64,000 nt of DNA from a virus, in IMG/VR virus record IMGVR_UViG_3300012005_000003, positions 37,401 to 101,400 of that record, one strand, 5' to 3'. The translations under genes were made by a program, and so were the position numbers. Positions 41,210 through 49,204 of this stretch are shown here, piece after piece; the first letter of the stretch is position 1, and every line of letters starts with the position of its first letter. Under the pieces are notes generated by a model, which was not told where the DNA came from, made no database searches, and saw nothing but the letters and a program-made list of their open reading frames with translations.

Positions 41210-41686
41210 ATGAAAGTATTAGGAAAATTAAACGAGGCTGCAAAAGAACCTGTGAACTACGACAAGTGGCGCAGAGCTATGAATGGTAAATCAATTGGAA
41301 GATTCATCTTCTTTTTACAAGATACGATGGGTAACAAGAAACGATATATTGTGAATATCAAATATAATGAGACTATAGAAGAGAATGAACTTTCTTTATC
41401 TGAGATATTGTTAGGTGGTTGGGAAGATAAGGCTGCAACAAGTTTCTCTTTATCAAATATGCAAAATAAACCTGGAAAATTGTTTGATCAGACTGATTCA
41501 ATAGGTTTCACTGATGCTTATTTTAACACGTTGATAGATGCGTTTTCTAAAGATGAAACTACTGCAGAGAGATTTATGAATAAAATTTTTAAAGAAGAAT
41601 GGTTGGGTAAAGATATCAAAGACTTAGTTTTTGATTGGATTAAGACTGGCGTTATGAAATATGTTAAATACGAATTCAAAAAATAA
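41210..41686 (+). CDS. Short-tag hypothetical protein, 158 aa
   Basis: The frame opens with a TTG at 41204; the ATG at 41210 gives MKVLGKLNEAAKEPVNYDKW, a shortened tag with LNE|A. The body has GRFIFFLQDTMGNKKRYIVN and ends with charged helices (FMNKIFKEEWLGKDIKDLVF). No family recognised. First gene of the plus-strand array to 43759. Confidence 0.65.
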   Translation: MKVLGKLNEAAKEPVNYDKWRRAMNGKSIGRFIFFLQDTMGNKKRYIVNIKYNETIEENELSLSEILLGGWEDKAATSFSLSNMQNKPGKLFDQTDSIGFTDAYFNTLIDAFSKDETTAERFMNKIFKEEWLGKDIKDLVFDWIKTGVMKYVKYEFKK

Positions 41687-41693
41687 AAAACAT

Positions 41694-42329
41694 ATGAAAC
41701 ATATAAAACTATTCGAACAGTTTCTTAATGAGTCTAAGAAAGATTATAAAAATCACAAACTTGCTGATCATATAATCACTAAAAAAGATGCTGGGAAATT
41801 AGCAAATTTTGAAGATGAACAAACAGGTCCAGTGGGTCCAGGTTTTTCAAAATCTAAATATGATAATTTCATTAATGATATTGAAGGTAAAACTATCAGA
41901 GAATTTTCTGAATGGAGATGGCCAGAAGAACCTCAAAAACAGTTCAATATAACTTTACATATTTTAGATTTGGATGAAAGATCAGTAAAAGAAAATTCTT
42001 CTACAAATTTAACGCCAAACCAATTAGAAAAACATGGATTATACGAAGTTTTAGTTCATGGAGATAACAATGAAGAAAAATTCAAATTTCAAGAACTGGT
42101 ATTGGATATTAATGATAAAGAGATTCTTGCATTGGATTATGACTATTTCAGATTAGAAAAAGATAAATCTAAATTAAAAGATGTGTACAAAATAGATTTA
42201 AAGTATGTCACAACTGTAGGTATAGAAGATACTTTATTAGATGAATGTGTTATATTATATAATATCAAAGGAGATGAAATAAAAACAGAACTTGGCTTTA
42301 AAGTTGAATTCGTTGTAAAAATAGATTAA
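41694..42329 (+). CDS. Capsid-tagged protein, 211 aa
   Basis: The frame begins inside the previous gene at 41661; the ATG at 41694 yields MKHIKLFEQFLNESKKDYKN, the consensus tag with LNE|S. The body includes QFNITLHILDLDERSVKENS and GLYEVLVHGDNNEEKFKFQE, beta-rich. Function unknown. Confidence 0.7.
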   Translation: MKHIKLFEQFLNESKKDYKNHKLADHIITKKDAGKLANFEDEQTGPVGPGFSKSKYDNFINDIEGKTIREFSEWRWPEEPQKQFNITLHILDLDERSVKENSSTNLTPNQLEKHGLYEVLVHGDNNEEKFKFQELVLDINDKEILALDYDYFRLEKDKSKLKDVYKIDLKYVTTVGIEDTLLDECVILYNIKGDEIKTELGFKVEFVVKID

Positions 42330-42333
42330 GAAT

Positions 42334-42813
42334 ATGAAACATATTAAATTATATGAACAATTCGTTCAGGAAAAAGTCGACATGGAAAAATTGGAGTTTG
42401 AATTAAAACAAGCTAAAAAAGATAATCCAGATAAGGATGTGTCATATTTTTTTATTAATGACGGTAAAAATGGTTACAAAATTCAAATAAAGGATAAAAA
42501 AAATAAAGGTTCCAGTAATAAACCTACACTAGAAAATATCAGTTTTAGATATAAATATAATGATAATCAAGATATGGAAGAGCTTGTAAATAAAGCAGCT
42601 CAGGAGATGGGAATCATGACAGATATGATCTTTTTTAGATCTGTAGACTTACCAGAAACTGTTAAAGAAGTTGTAAATTCAATCATAGGTACATCTAATT
42701 TTAAACTTGATAAAGTTATGAGAAACAGAACTGATGATGGAGATACTATGGTTTATGTCAGTTATGATGAAGATTCAGAACAATATACAATATTTTCAAA
42801 TAAAGAATTTTAA
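42334..42813 (+). CDS. Capsid-tagged protein, 159 aa
   Basis: MKHIKLYEQFVQEKVDMEKL; VQE|K is a weaker cleavage site. The rest is a Lys-rich domain (SYFFINDGKNGYKIQIKDKK) plus a C-terminal alpha/beta part. Function unknown. Confidence 0.65.
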   Translation: MKHIKLYEQFVQEKVDMEKLEFELKQAKKDNPDKDVSYFFINDGKNGYKIQIKDKKNKGSSNKPTLENISFRYKYNDNQDMEELVNKAAQEMGIMTDMIFFRSVDLPETVKEVVNSIIGTSNFKLDKVMRNRTDDGDTMVYVSYDEDSEQYTIFSNKEF

Positions 42814-42829
42814 ATAAAACTCAAAAAAT

Positions 42830-43138
42830 ATGAAACATATAAAACTATTTGAACAGTTCATAAACGAAAACAAAGAAATATCTTTTAAAATTTCTTATGA
42901 AAAAGATGGATCTTATGAAAAAACAGACATTGTTATAAATATACACGCAGGTAATTCAGGATTTGTAGGAACTGCAAAAGGAATATATAATAAAAAAAAG
43001 GTTGATGCAACGATTTTTTATGGATATGATGATCAATGTTTATCTATAGAAGATGAAAATCTTAGTGAAGAAGATATTGAAATGTTAACCGATATTATAG
43101 ATAACGATGATAATTTTATAGAAAACATTAATAAATAA
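42830..43138 (+). CDS. Capsid-tagged protein, paralogue of 30827
   Basis: 102 residues: MKHIKLFEQFINENKEISFK, then YEKTDIVINIHAGNSGFVGT and KKVDATIFYGYDDQ. Strongly similar to the gene at 30827 along the whole length, including the acidic end. INE|N processing site. Shows that tagged genes duplicate within this genome. Confidence 0.7.
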   Translation: MKHIKLFEQFINENKEISFKISYEKDGSYEKTDIVINIHAGNSGFVGTAKGIYNKKKVDATIFYGYDDQCLSIEDENLSEEDIEMLTDIIDNDDNFIENINK

Positions 43139-43171
43139 CTCTAAAGAATTCTAAACAAAAAAAAACAAAAT

Positions 43172-43759
43172 ATGAAACATATTAAATTATACGAACAGTT
43201 CCTTAATGAAAGCAAAAGTTTTAGCATGGGAGATTTTAAACAATCATTATCTAAATATATGGATACTTTCGAGGATTATTGCAAAAGAAAAGGAGTTGGT
43301 GAAGATCTCAAAGATAGAGCTTTAGATTTATTAAGAGAAATAAAAAATAAAGCTGAAAATGATAACAAATTATTCGATATTGTTTGCGATTGGATGATTG
43401 GAGAAGGATCAACTTTAAAACTTCAGGCTATTCTAAGAGAAATTACATCATACCAAGGTGGAAATCGAGAAATTGCAAATTCACCTGAACAATTATTAGA
43501 TTTTAATGCCTTTGCATTACTTGATACTGTTTCAATGCATAATAAACAAGCTGGTAAAATACCTACAAGTTTTTCTTTCTTTGAGGTTCAATTCGGATTG
43601 AGTCATGCAGTGAAAAATGGCATTTTGGATAAAAAAGAATTAGATAGAATAGAAGATGCAATTACTGATAATAGAGTAAAAACTGATAAATTAAAAGAGA
43701 TCTTAGGAGACAGAGCTGATGAACTTATAAATTTCATCATTGACAAAAACAAATACTAA
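43172..43759 (+). CDS. Capsid-tagged helical protein, 195 aa
   Basis: MKHIKLYEQFLNESKSFSMG: consensus tag. The body is mostly helical (RALDLLREIKNKAENDNKLF, EVQFGLSHAVKNGILDKKEL). No catalytic motif recognised. Ends at a bidirectional terminator. Confidence 0.7.
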   Translation: MKHIKLYEQFLNESKSFSMGDFKQSLSKYMDTFEDYCKRKGVGEDLKDRALDLLREIKNKAENDNKLFDIVCDWMIGEGSTLKLQAILREITSYQGGNREIANSPEQLLDFNAFALLDTVSMHNKQAGKIPTSFSFFEVQFGLSHAVKNGILDKKELDRIEDAITDNRVKTDKLKEILGDRADELINFIIDKNKY

Positions 43760-43776
43760 TTTTATATTATAAAAAT

Positions 43777-43807
43777 AAAAAGCCTCAAATTAATTTGAGG
43801 CTTTTTT
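43777..43807. terminator. Bidirectional terminator
   Basis: AAAAAGCCTCAAATT pairs with AATTTGAGGCTTTTT, between convergent tagged genes ending at 43759 (+) and 43810 (-). Confidence 0.85.
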
Positions 43808-43809
43808 AA

Positions 43810-44127
43810 TTAAAATTTTTCATTGGATGTTGTTGTCAAATGATATCCAGATACTGTGTATAATATAGTACCATCTCCGAATTCAACATCGTAATATTCA
43901 TGATTCTTATCGCCTAATTCTGTATAAGTTGCTAAACATTCAATAATAGCTTTTTTACCATCAAGTTGATCTAATTTATGTTCCCACCAGTCTGAATCAT
44001 GTTCTTCTTCATCGAAACCAAATTCTGTAGCTCCGACTCCATTCAAATCAAATGTAACTTCAGTTCCATTAGGAATAGATTGTTGTTTTTTGTTTTCGTT
44101 TAAAAACTGTTTAAAATTATTTATCAT
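43810..44127 (-). CDS. Capsid-tagged small beta protein, 105 aa
   Basis: MINNFKQFLNENKKQQSIPN: MINNF subtype, LNE|N. The body is SH3-like (GTEVTFDLNGVGATEFGFDE, HEYYDVEFGDGTILYTVSGY) with an acidic loop. Function unknown. Confidence 0.7.
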   Translation of the reverse strand: MINNFKQFLNENKKQQSIPNGTEVTFDLNGVGATEFGFDEEEHDSDWWEHKLDQLDGKKAIIECLATYTELGDKNHEYYDVEFGDGTILYTVSGYHLTTTSNEKF

Positions 44128-44159
44128 GATTTATATTTTTTTTTTGGTAAATACTTATT

Positions 44160-44599
44160 TTAGATGAATTCTGTGTAATGTTTTTCGTAGCATTTTAATA
44201 CAGCAATCAACGGAGAACCAAAATCTTCCATAAATCCCATATATTCGTCTTTAACATCTATTTCTTTTCCGTTAACTTTTAAAGTTGCATAGTTTTTCTT
44301 AGAGTCAGAAGGGTTTGGGCTTATTACATATTTACATTCTAACGAAACTTGATGTCCGTTACTTAATTCAATATCATATCATTTCTTTCTGAACCTATAG
44401 AACCTTCTACAGAAGTAACTGTAATAGCAGGAACAGGAGAAAAATTCCATTTTTTGATCTTTACTTCTTCGCTAGGAGCTTGACCATCAAATTCATCATT
44501 AAATTCTACATTAAAACTTTCAATTTTTGTAGCTTCAGCTAATTTTTCAACTGTATCATCTTTTCCTTCATTCAGGAACTGATTAAAGTTTTTTATCAT
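44160..44599 (-). pseudogene. Tagged gene frameshifted by a 5-bp tandem duplication
   Basis: From 44599 the frame reads MIKNFNQFLNEGKDDTVEKL to GSERNDMILN-stop at 44363. Removing one copy of the tandem GATAT (in AATGATATGATATTGAA on the minus strand) restores a frame that continues IELSNGHQVSLECKYVISPN and ends CYEKHYTEFI at 44160. The rest of the gene is therefore intact except for this duplication. Either recent decay or slipped-strand phase variation. Confidence 0.7.
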
Positions 44600-44602
44600 A
44601 GT

Positions 44603-44921
44603 CTATATATTATTATTATTTTTGTTGATAAGAGCATTAAGCTCTTTCATTATTGCATCATGTTCTGTCCTGCATTCCTTGGAATTATAAGGATTATATC
44701 CTCCGTTTCCCCATTCGGACCAGCATATCAGCAGTATTTCACCTTTTTCTAATTATCAGCAGCCATTACAAGCATTGATGCATCAGGTGATGTATATTTG
44801 CTATCATCTTCAGGATCCCAATTTGGTGATATTTATCAATGAATTTTCTGATCCTGCTTGCAAGATCTTTCATATATTCAATATTGTTTTCATTTAAGAA
44901 CTCTTTAAAATTGTTTATCAT
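44603..44921 (-). pseudogene. Tagged gene with at least two frameshifts
   Basis: Starts MINNFKEFLNENNIEYMKDL and RIRKFIDKY, then must change frame to read PNWDPEDDSKYTSPDASMLV and again to read EKGEILLICWSEWGNGGYNP and KECRTEHDAIMKELNALINK. All three segments are protein-like and colinear, so this is a decayed tagged gene. It sits next to the other broken copy. Confidence 0.65.
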
Positions 44922-44923
44922 AT

Positions 44924-45373
44924 TTATTTAATTCCTTTCCAAACTAAAATTGTAGTCATTCCTAAATTGTTAACAGCATTAGCTCTGTGAGTTCCATCGA
45001 TTATACAGAAATCTCTATCTATGATTATAGGAGGATATGTTCCAGTCTTTTCTATCTTTACTTCTATAGCTTCTACATGATCTTCGTCCTTGTACCATTC
45101 ATCCAGATCTAGTTTATCGATATCAATTTCTGTCAATTTATATCTTTTATATTTTTCAATCCTGTCTCCAAGATCTCCTTCATGAAAATCATCATAGTTC
45201 CTGTGTAAGCTTTGGGCATAATTGTAAATATCTGATTCATCAACAATATCTCCAATTTTAGCATTCTTCCAGCATAGATTCTGGTATGTTTCAGATCTTG
45301 ATTCGTTCATAACAAATTTCTGAATATTTGATATATTCTTATGAGTATTTTTAAATTGTTCGAAACTATACAT
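44924..45373 (-). CDS. Capsid-tagged ParB/Srx-fold nuclease-like protein
   Basis: 149 residues. N-terminus MYSFEQFKNTHKNISNIQKF with VMNE|S as candidate site. The C-terminal half has TGTYPPIIIDRDFCIIDGTH and RANAVNNLGMTTILVWKG, the ParB-like nuclease/sulfiredoxin core (PPI ... IxDGxHRxxAxxxLG...I). Possible DNA-binding, nuclease or CTPase activity. Packaging is inferred from the tag. Confidence 0.65.
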   Translation of the reverse strand: MYSFEQFKNTHKNISNIQKFVMNESRSETYQNLCWKNAKIGDIVDESDIYNYAQSLHRNYDDFHEGDLGDRIEKYKRYKLTEIDIDKLDLDEWYKDEDHVEAIEVKIEKTGTYPPIIIDRDFCIIDGTHRANAVNNLGMTTILVWKGIK

Positions 45374-45378
45374 TGTTT

Positions 45379-45774
45379 TTATTTAATTTTATATTCATCA
45401 AACAACTGATAGACTTCTTTTGCTATGGTTTTAAACCAATTAACTTGTACATGATCTTCATCTTCTTCATCAGCATCAGCTTTCATCAAATCGAAAATAT
45501 AAGATAAATTTATGATTTTTTCAAAATCGTAATCTATGTTAAAGCTAGAAGGCAGACCGCTGATCCAATCAGCGAAACCTTTTATGTTTTTTTCTTTGTG
45601 ATATTCACTTTTAAAACAGTCAAACAAAAATTGTAATCTATCTTTATCTGATTTTAAAACAATGTTATAATTATCTGCATCGATAGCATTCAAAATATAG
45701 ATATCCAGAGCTTCTTTGTTTGTTGTCGATGTTGATTCATTGACGAATTGTTGAAATGTTTTGATATTTTTCAT
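45379..45774 (-). CDS. Capsid-tagged acidic protein, 131 aa
   Basis: MKNIKTFQQFVNESTSTTNK (VNE|S) followed by a helical body (DRLQFLFDCFKSEYHKEKNI) and the acidic stretch KADADEEDEDHVQVNW. It overlaps the gene upstream on the strand by one base. Function unknown. Confidence 0.65.
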   Translation of the reverse strand: MKNIKTFQQFVNESTSTTNKEALDIYILNAIDADNYNIVLKSDKDRLQFLFDCFKSEYHKEKNIKGFADWISGLPSSFNIDYDFEKIINLSYIFDLMKADADEEDEDHVQVNWFKTIAKEVYQLFDEYKIK

Positions 45775-46211
45775 TAATCTTTTTTAGTTTTTTCTTCTGT
45801 TTGTGGATTTGGATCTTCCATTCTGCCAAGATCCAAGATCGATTTCTTCATCTTGTAAAGAGTTTCATTTTCAGGAGTGCTCTTCATGATCTCAGTGAAT
45901 GCCATTTTTGTAAAATCTATACATTGTTTGATATCATCAAATTCGAATCTTTTGCTCAGATTGATATTTTTAGGTTTTGCAGTAAATGAAATATACCATT
46001 GGTTGCTATCGTCTTTGGACCAATGATTACCAGAAACATTATTAATAGATCCAATGTTTATATCATTAGCTAATATTTCATAACCTCTCAGACTATTACG
46101 AGCCACAACAGAAGCCAATCCAGTTGATGCTGAATATCTCTTGGTTTTGAATTTGTATAAATCTTTCTCTTTCTTTACTTCGTTCATGAAACCATCAAAA
46201 TTCTTTATCAT
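45774..46211 (-). CDS. Capsid-tagged protein, 145 aa
   Basis: MIKNFDGFMNEVKKEKDLYK: MNE|V site is atypical. Beta-rich middle (YEILANDINIGSINNVSGNH, WYISFTAKPKNINLS) and a Lys-rich tail. Function unknown. Two bases below the next gene in the array. Confidence 0.65.
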   Translation of the reverse strand: MIKNFDGFMNEVKKEKDLYKFKTKRYSASTGLASVVARNSLRGYEILANDINIGSINNVSGNHWSKDDSNQWYISFTAKPKNINLSKRFEFDDIKQCIDFTKMAFTEIMKSTPENETLYKMKKSILDLGRMEDPNPQTEEKTKKD

Positions 46212-46213
46212 GG

Positions 46214-46606
46214 TTAGAATATAACTTTTATTTTCTTTGTTTTGAAGTCTATATCGATCTCCTGTGGTTCTACAGTGCCACCGAATTCAAAATTGTTGAT
46301 CTCGGATTCAAACTGCCAGTTTGAATCAGCTTCAAATTCAAGTTCTTTTACATCATCTTTATCTTCTTCAGGAGTTGTTACTGTGTAATCACCGTAAACC
46401 TTTAATATTTCTACATCGAATGAAGATATGCCATGTTTTGTTTCATATATGTTCGTTTTCCATTCTATGGTCATGTCTAACGGATCAACATATTGTTCTC
46501 CTTCTACAGGTTTATTGTAAAGATTAACAAATCTATAGCCAAGCTTAGTTTTGAAATTATCAGTTGTGTTAGATTCATTTAAGAATTTATTGAAATTTTT
46601 GATCAT
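46214..46606 (-). CDS. Capsid-tagged beta protein, 130 aa
   Basis: MIKNFNKFLNESNTTDNFKT: LNE|S. Beta sandwich-like body (PLDMTIEWKTNIYETKHGIS, SFDVEILKVYGDYTVTTPEE). Function unknown. Confidence 0.65.
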   Translation of the reverse strand: MIKNFNKFLNESNTTDNFKTKLGYRFVNLYNKPVEGEQYVDPLDMTIEWKTNIYETKHGISSFDVEILKVYGDYTVTTPEEDKDDVKELEFEADSNWQFESEINNFEFGGTVEPQEIDIDFKTKKIKVIF

Positions 46607-46661
46607 GATATTAGTTATATTATGTACTATATATTAATATTTTAACAAAAATATCAAAGTT

Positions 46662-47171
46662 TTATTTCTTGGATTTTTCTTTTTGTGAAACTTTCAATAT
46701 CTTTTCAACACTCAATGGACTTGGAATCCATCCTCCTTTATAATCTGAAATCTTACTTTTTATAATAGAGAAAGCTTTTTCTATTTTATCTCTTTCCTTT
46801 CCTTGGATGTGTATATATCCTCCAGTTTCACAAAAATATTTAATATCTTCTACATTGAAAAGTGAAACCACACCCATCAGAACAGTCCAAGGATCTTCAT
46901 CCTTCAAAGGTTCTAGTTCATGATTCAACTTGATAAGATCTTCCAACATTATTTTGAATATTGGATTATTCATGTCTCCAATTTTGTCAAATATATTGAA
47001 TATATTTTTACGATATATGTCAGCATTTATATCATCAGACATCATATAGTCTGTGTAAAGATCCAATCCAAATGCATCAGAAACAACCTTGCTTGGAAGA
47101 TAGTTGGTGTCTGTTACAAATTTTGGAGTATTTTTGGATTCTTTCAGAAAATTGTTAAATTTTTTAATACG
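46662..47171 (-). pseudogene. Tagged gene beheaded by the TnpB element
   Basis: From 47171 the frame reads RIKKFNNFLKESKNTPKFVT and continues through GLDLYTDYMMSDDINADIYR to a stop at 46662. IKKFNNFLKES is clearly a tag, but the start codon is missing: CGT stands where ATG should be, and an in-frame TAG lies just above. The tnpB-containing segment begins there, so insertion removed the start. Internal TTG/ATG codons could give a tagless product. Confidence 0.75.
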
Positions 47172-47197
47172 CTACAAATATAGCTATATATGATTTA

Positions 47198-47276
47198 AAA
47201 TTTGTATACATTATACAAATTTCTTCTTAAGCAAAGCTTGAACTATTGTTCTACTTTAGCGCTTAAAGGTCTAATC
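47198..47276 (-). ncRNA. Candidate omega (right-end) RNA of TnpB
   Basis: TnpB proteins use an RNA made from the 3' end of their gene and the element's right end. The 80 bases below the tnpB stop contain potential stems (TTAAGCGCTAAAG; CAAGCTTTGCTTAAG region) and the AAATTTGTATA/TATACAAATTT hairpin. The guide would derive from DNA below about 47170. Boundaries are guessed. Confidence 0.35.
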
Positions 47277-48398
47277 CTAGACATGCTTAATTTTATTTCT
47301 TAAACCGAAATTCTTGATATTGTTTGCAGCATTGATATCTCTATCATGTTCAATACCACATTTACAAGTCCATTCTCGATCCTTCAATGTCAGTTCTTTA
47401 TTGATTATACCACAATTTGAACATGTTTTTGATGATGGTTCGAATCTACCTATGAATATTAGATTTTTTCCATACCATTCAGTTTTATATTCAAGCTGTC
47501 TTCTGAACTCACTCCAGCTAACATCCTGAATGGCTTTAGCTAAACAATGATTTTTCATCATCCCATCAACATTCAAGTCTTCTAGAACTATCGTGTTATA
47601 CTTCTTGGTTATCGAAGTTGTTATTTTATGCAGATTATCTACACGTTGGTTTTTTATTTTCTCGTGTATTTTAGCAACTTTAAGTTTCTGTTTTTTATAC
47701 CCATTGCTTTGTTCTTTTTGTCCTTTCTTAAATCGTCTAGACAAAGTCCTTTGTTCAATTCTTAATTGCTTTTGTGCCTTTTTATACCATCTAGGATTCT
47801 CAAACTTGGTTCCATCAGAAAGTATAGCTAAATCTTTAATTCCTAGATCTATACCTATGGTTGTATTTTCGTCTATTTCAGGTTTAGTTGGACCATCTAT
47901 TCCAGTATCAACCTGGATAGATATAAAATATTTACCAGTTGTTGATTTGCTAACTGTGCAAGTTTTTATAATGCCTTCAAATGTCCTATCGATAATGATA
48001 GGTACCCATTTAAGTTTTGGTATAAATATTTTACTATTTTCTAAATCTATTTTTACATGTTGAGGTAGTTGGAATGATTGTTTAGAGTGTTTGTTTTTAA
48101 ATTTAGGAAATCCTTTGCCTTTGAAGAAAGCTGTATAAGCATTATCCAGATTGTTTAAGGACATCTGCAATGCCTGACTAGGACTGTCTTTCAACCATGA
48201 ACATTGTTCTGTTTGTTTAAGCTCTGTCACTTGTTTGTTTAAATCAAAACAGCTCAAATTAACTCTAGCACTAGTGTATGCTGAAATCTTAGTTTCTAAA
48301 CCTAGATTATAGACGTACCTGACAGAACCAAATATACATTTCAGTTGCTCTGTCTGGAGCAAATTAGGATATATTCTATATTTAAAGGCTTTTATCAT
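47277..48398 (-). CDS. tnpB: TnpB, RNA-guided RuvC nuclease of IS200/IS605 family
   Basis: 373 residues, normal length. Opens MIKAFKYRIYPNLLQTEQLK, the family signature. RuvC residues lie in GIDLGIKDLAIL (Asp, about residue 185), VLEDLNVDGM (Glu, about 275) and DRDINAANNI (Asp, about 357). The zinc ribbon is CSNCG ... CKCG (about 332-352). All catalytic residues seem present, so the enzyme should be active. No TnpA transposase is nearby; mobility would need a helper in trans. Confidence 0.93.
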   Translation of the reverse strand: MIKAFKYRIYPNLLQTEQLKCIFGSVRYVYNLGLETKISAYTSARVNLSCFDLNKQVTELKQTEQCSWLKDSPSQALQMSLNNLDNAYTAFFKGKGFPKFKNKHSKQSFQLPQHVKIDLENSKIFIPKLKWVPIIIDRTFEGIIKTCTVSKSTTGKYFISIQVDTGIDGPTKPEIDENTTIGIDLGIKDLAILSDGTKFENPRWYKKAQKQLRIEQRTLSRRFKKGQKEQSNGYKKQKLKVAKIHEKIKNQRVDNLHKITTSITKKYNTIVLEDLNVDGMMKNHCLAKAIQDVSWSEFRRQLEYKTEWYGKNLIFIGRFEPSSKTCSNCGIINKELTLKDREWTCKCGIEHDRDINAANNIKNFGLRNKIKHV

Positions 48399-48526
48399 TT
48401 TCTTTAATATATTATATATAAAGTAAAGCTGGCTCCGTTAGAATTTTTATTTATAGTTGTGAATTATTGATAAATATTTTTGTATAAAAAAATATATAAT
48501 TAAAACAACTGATAAAAGTATAAATC

Positions 48527-49165
48527 ATGTCTACTAATCCATACACAAAAGTTTTTATCAAAGATCTCAAAAAGTCTTGCAAGGAACATAATGTTGATCT
48601 GAAACTAGAAGATTTACCAAAAATCAGATATGCTAAAAACATGTATGTTTCTGGTTATTTTCAGGATGAACCTGCAGAACTTGTCACAGCAGTCAAAATG
48701 TCTGAAGATAAATGGTTGTCTATATTAGTACACGAGTCTTGTCACATGGACCAGTGGATGGAAAACACCAATATATGGAAACTTCAAAATTCTGAATATG
48801 GAGATATCAATAGCATCCTGGATAATAGATTAAAAGGAGATAAAAATTGTACTGTAAAACAATTCAGAGATGCTTTAAACAGATGTCTTCGTCTGGAATT
48901 GGATTGTGAGAAAAGATCAATCAAGAAGATCAAAAAATATAATCTTGCTATAGATATAAAAGACTATATCAAGAAAGCTAATGCTTACATATTCCTATAT
49001 AGTGTCATGGGATCAACTTACAAATGGTGTGATACTGCTCCATACAAAATAGAAGAGATATATAAAATAATGCCGGATAAGTTTCTTAGAGTCAAAGATT
49101 ACACTCATGATAAAAAGATGTTAGATCTTTATAAAATGTATTGTTACAAAAATAAAAAGAGCTGA
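48527..49165 (+). CDS. Zinc metallopeptidase-like (HExxH) protein
   Basis: 212 residues. ILVHESCHMDQW gives HESCH (His69, Glu70, His73) and LRLELDCEKRSIKKI supplies a distant Glu as possible third ligand, as in gluzincins. The N-terminal region (YTKVFIKDLKKSCKEHNVDL) and a C-terminal YKWCDTAPYKIEEIYKIMPD accompany the core. It lacks the capsid tag, unlike its neighbours, so it probably acts in the infected cell. Its substrate is unknown. Confidence 0.65.
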   Translation: MSTNPYTKVFIKDLKKSCKEHNVDLKLEDLPKIRYAKNMYVSGYFQDEPAELVTAVKMSEDKWLSILVHESCHMDQWMENTNIWKLQNSEYGDINSILDNRLKGDKNCTVKQFRDALNRCLRLELDCEKRSIKKIKKYNLAIDIKDYIKKANAYIFLYSVMGSTYKWCDTAPYKIEEIYKIMPDKFLRVKDYTHDKKMLDLYKMYCYKNKKS

Positions 49166-49186
49166 TAAAATATATCAGCTCTTTTT
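49154..49186. terminator. Bidirectional terminator
   Basis: AAAAAGAGCTGATA pairs with TATCAGCTCTTTTT, between the metallopeptidase-like gene and the convergent tagged gene ending at 49205. Confidence 0.85.
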
Positions 49187-49204
49187 CATTTCATATATTT
49201 GAAA

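Larger units (their letters stand above)
47170..48440 (-). mobile_element. TnpB-only IS200/IS605-type element (approximate limits)
   Basis: The segment from the broken start of the tagged gene to just above tnpB holds one gene and no tnpA. A perfect 11-bp inverted repeat with a 3-base loop at 47198-47222 resembles the end hairpin of such elements. The upstream limit is uncertain. A TATATAATATA box just above tnpB may be the late promoter of the disrupted gene. Confidence 0.6.

Noticed and set aside
47593-48063. Plus-strand 156-codon frame in tnpB
   Set aside because: Antisense to catalytic motifs of tnpB; Leu/Phe/Cys-rich shadow.
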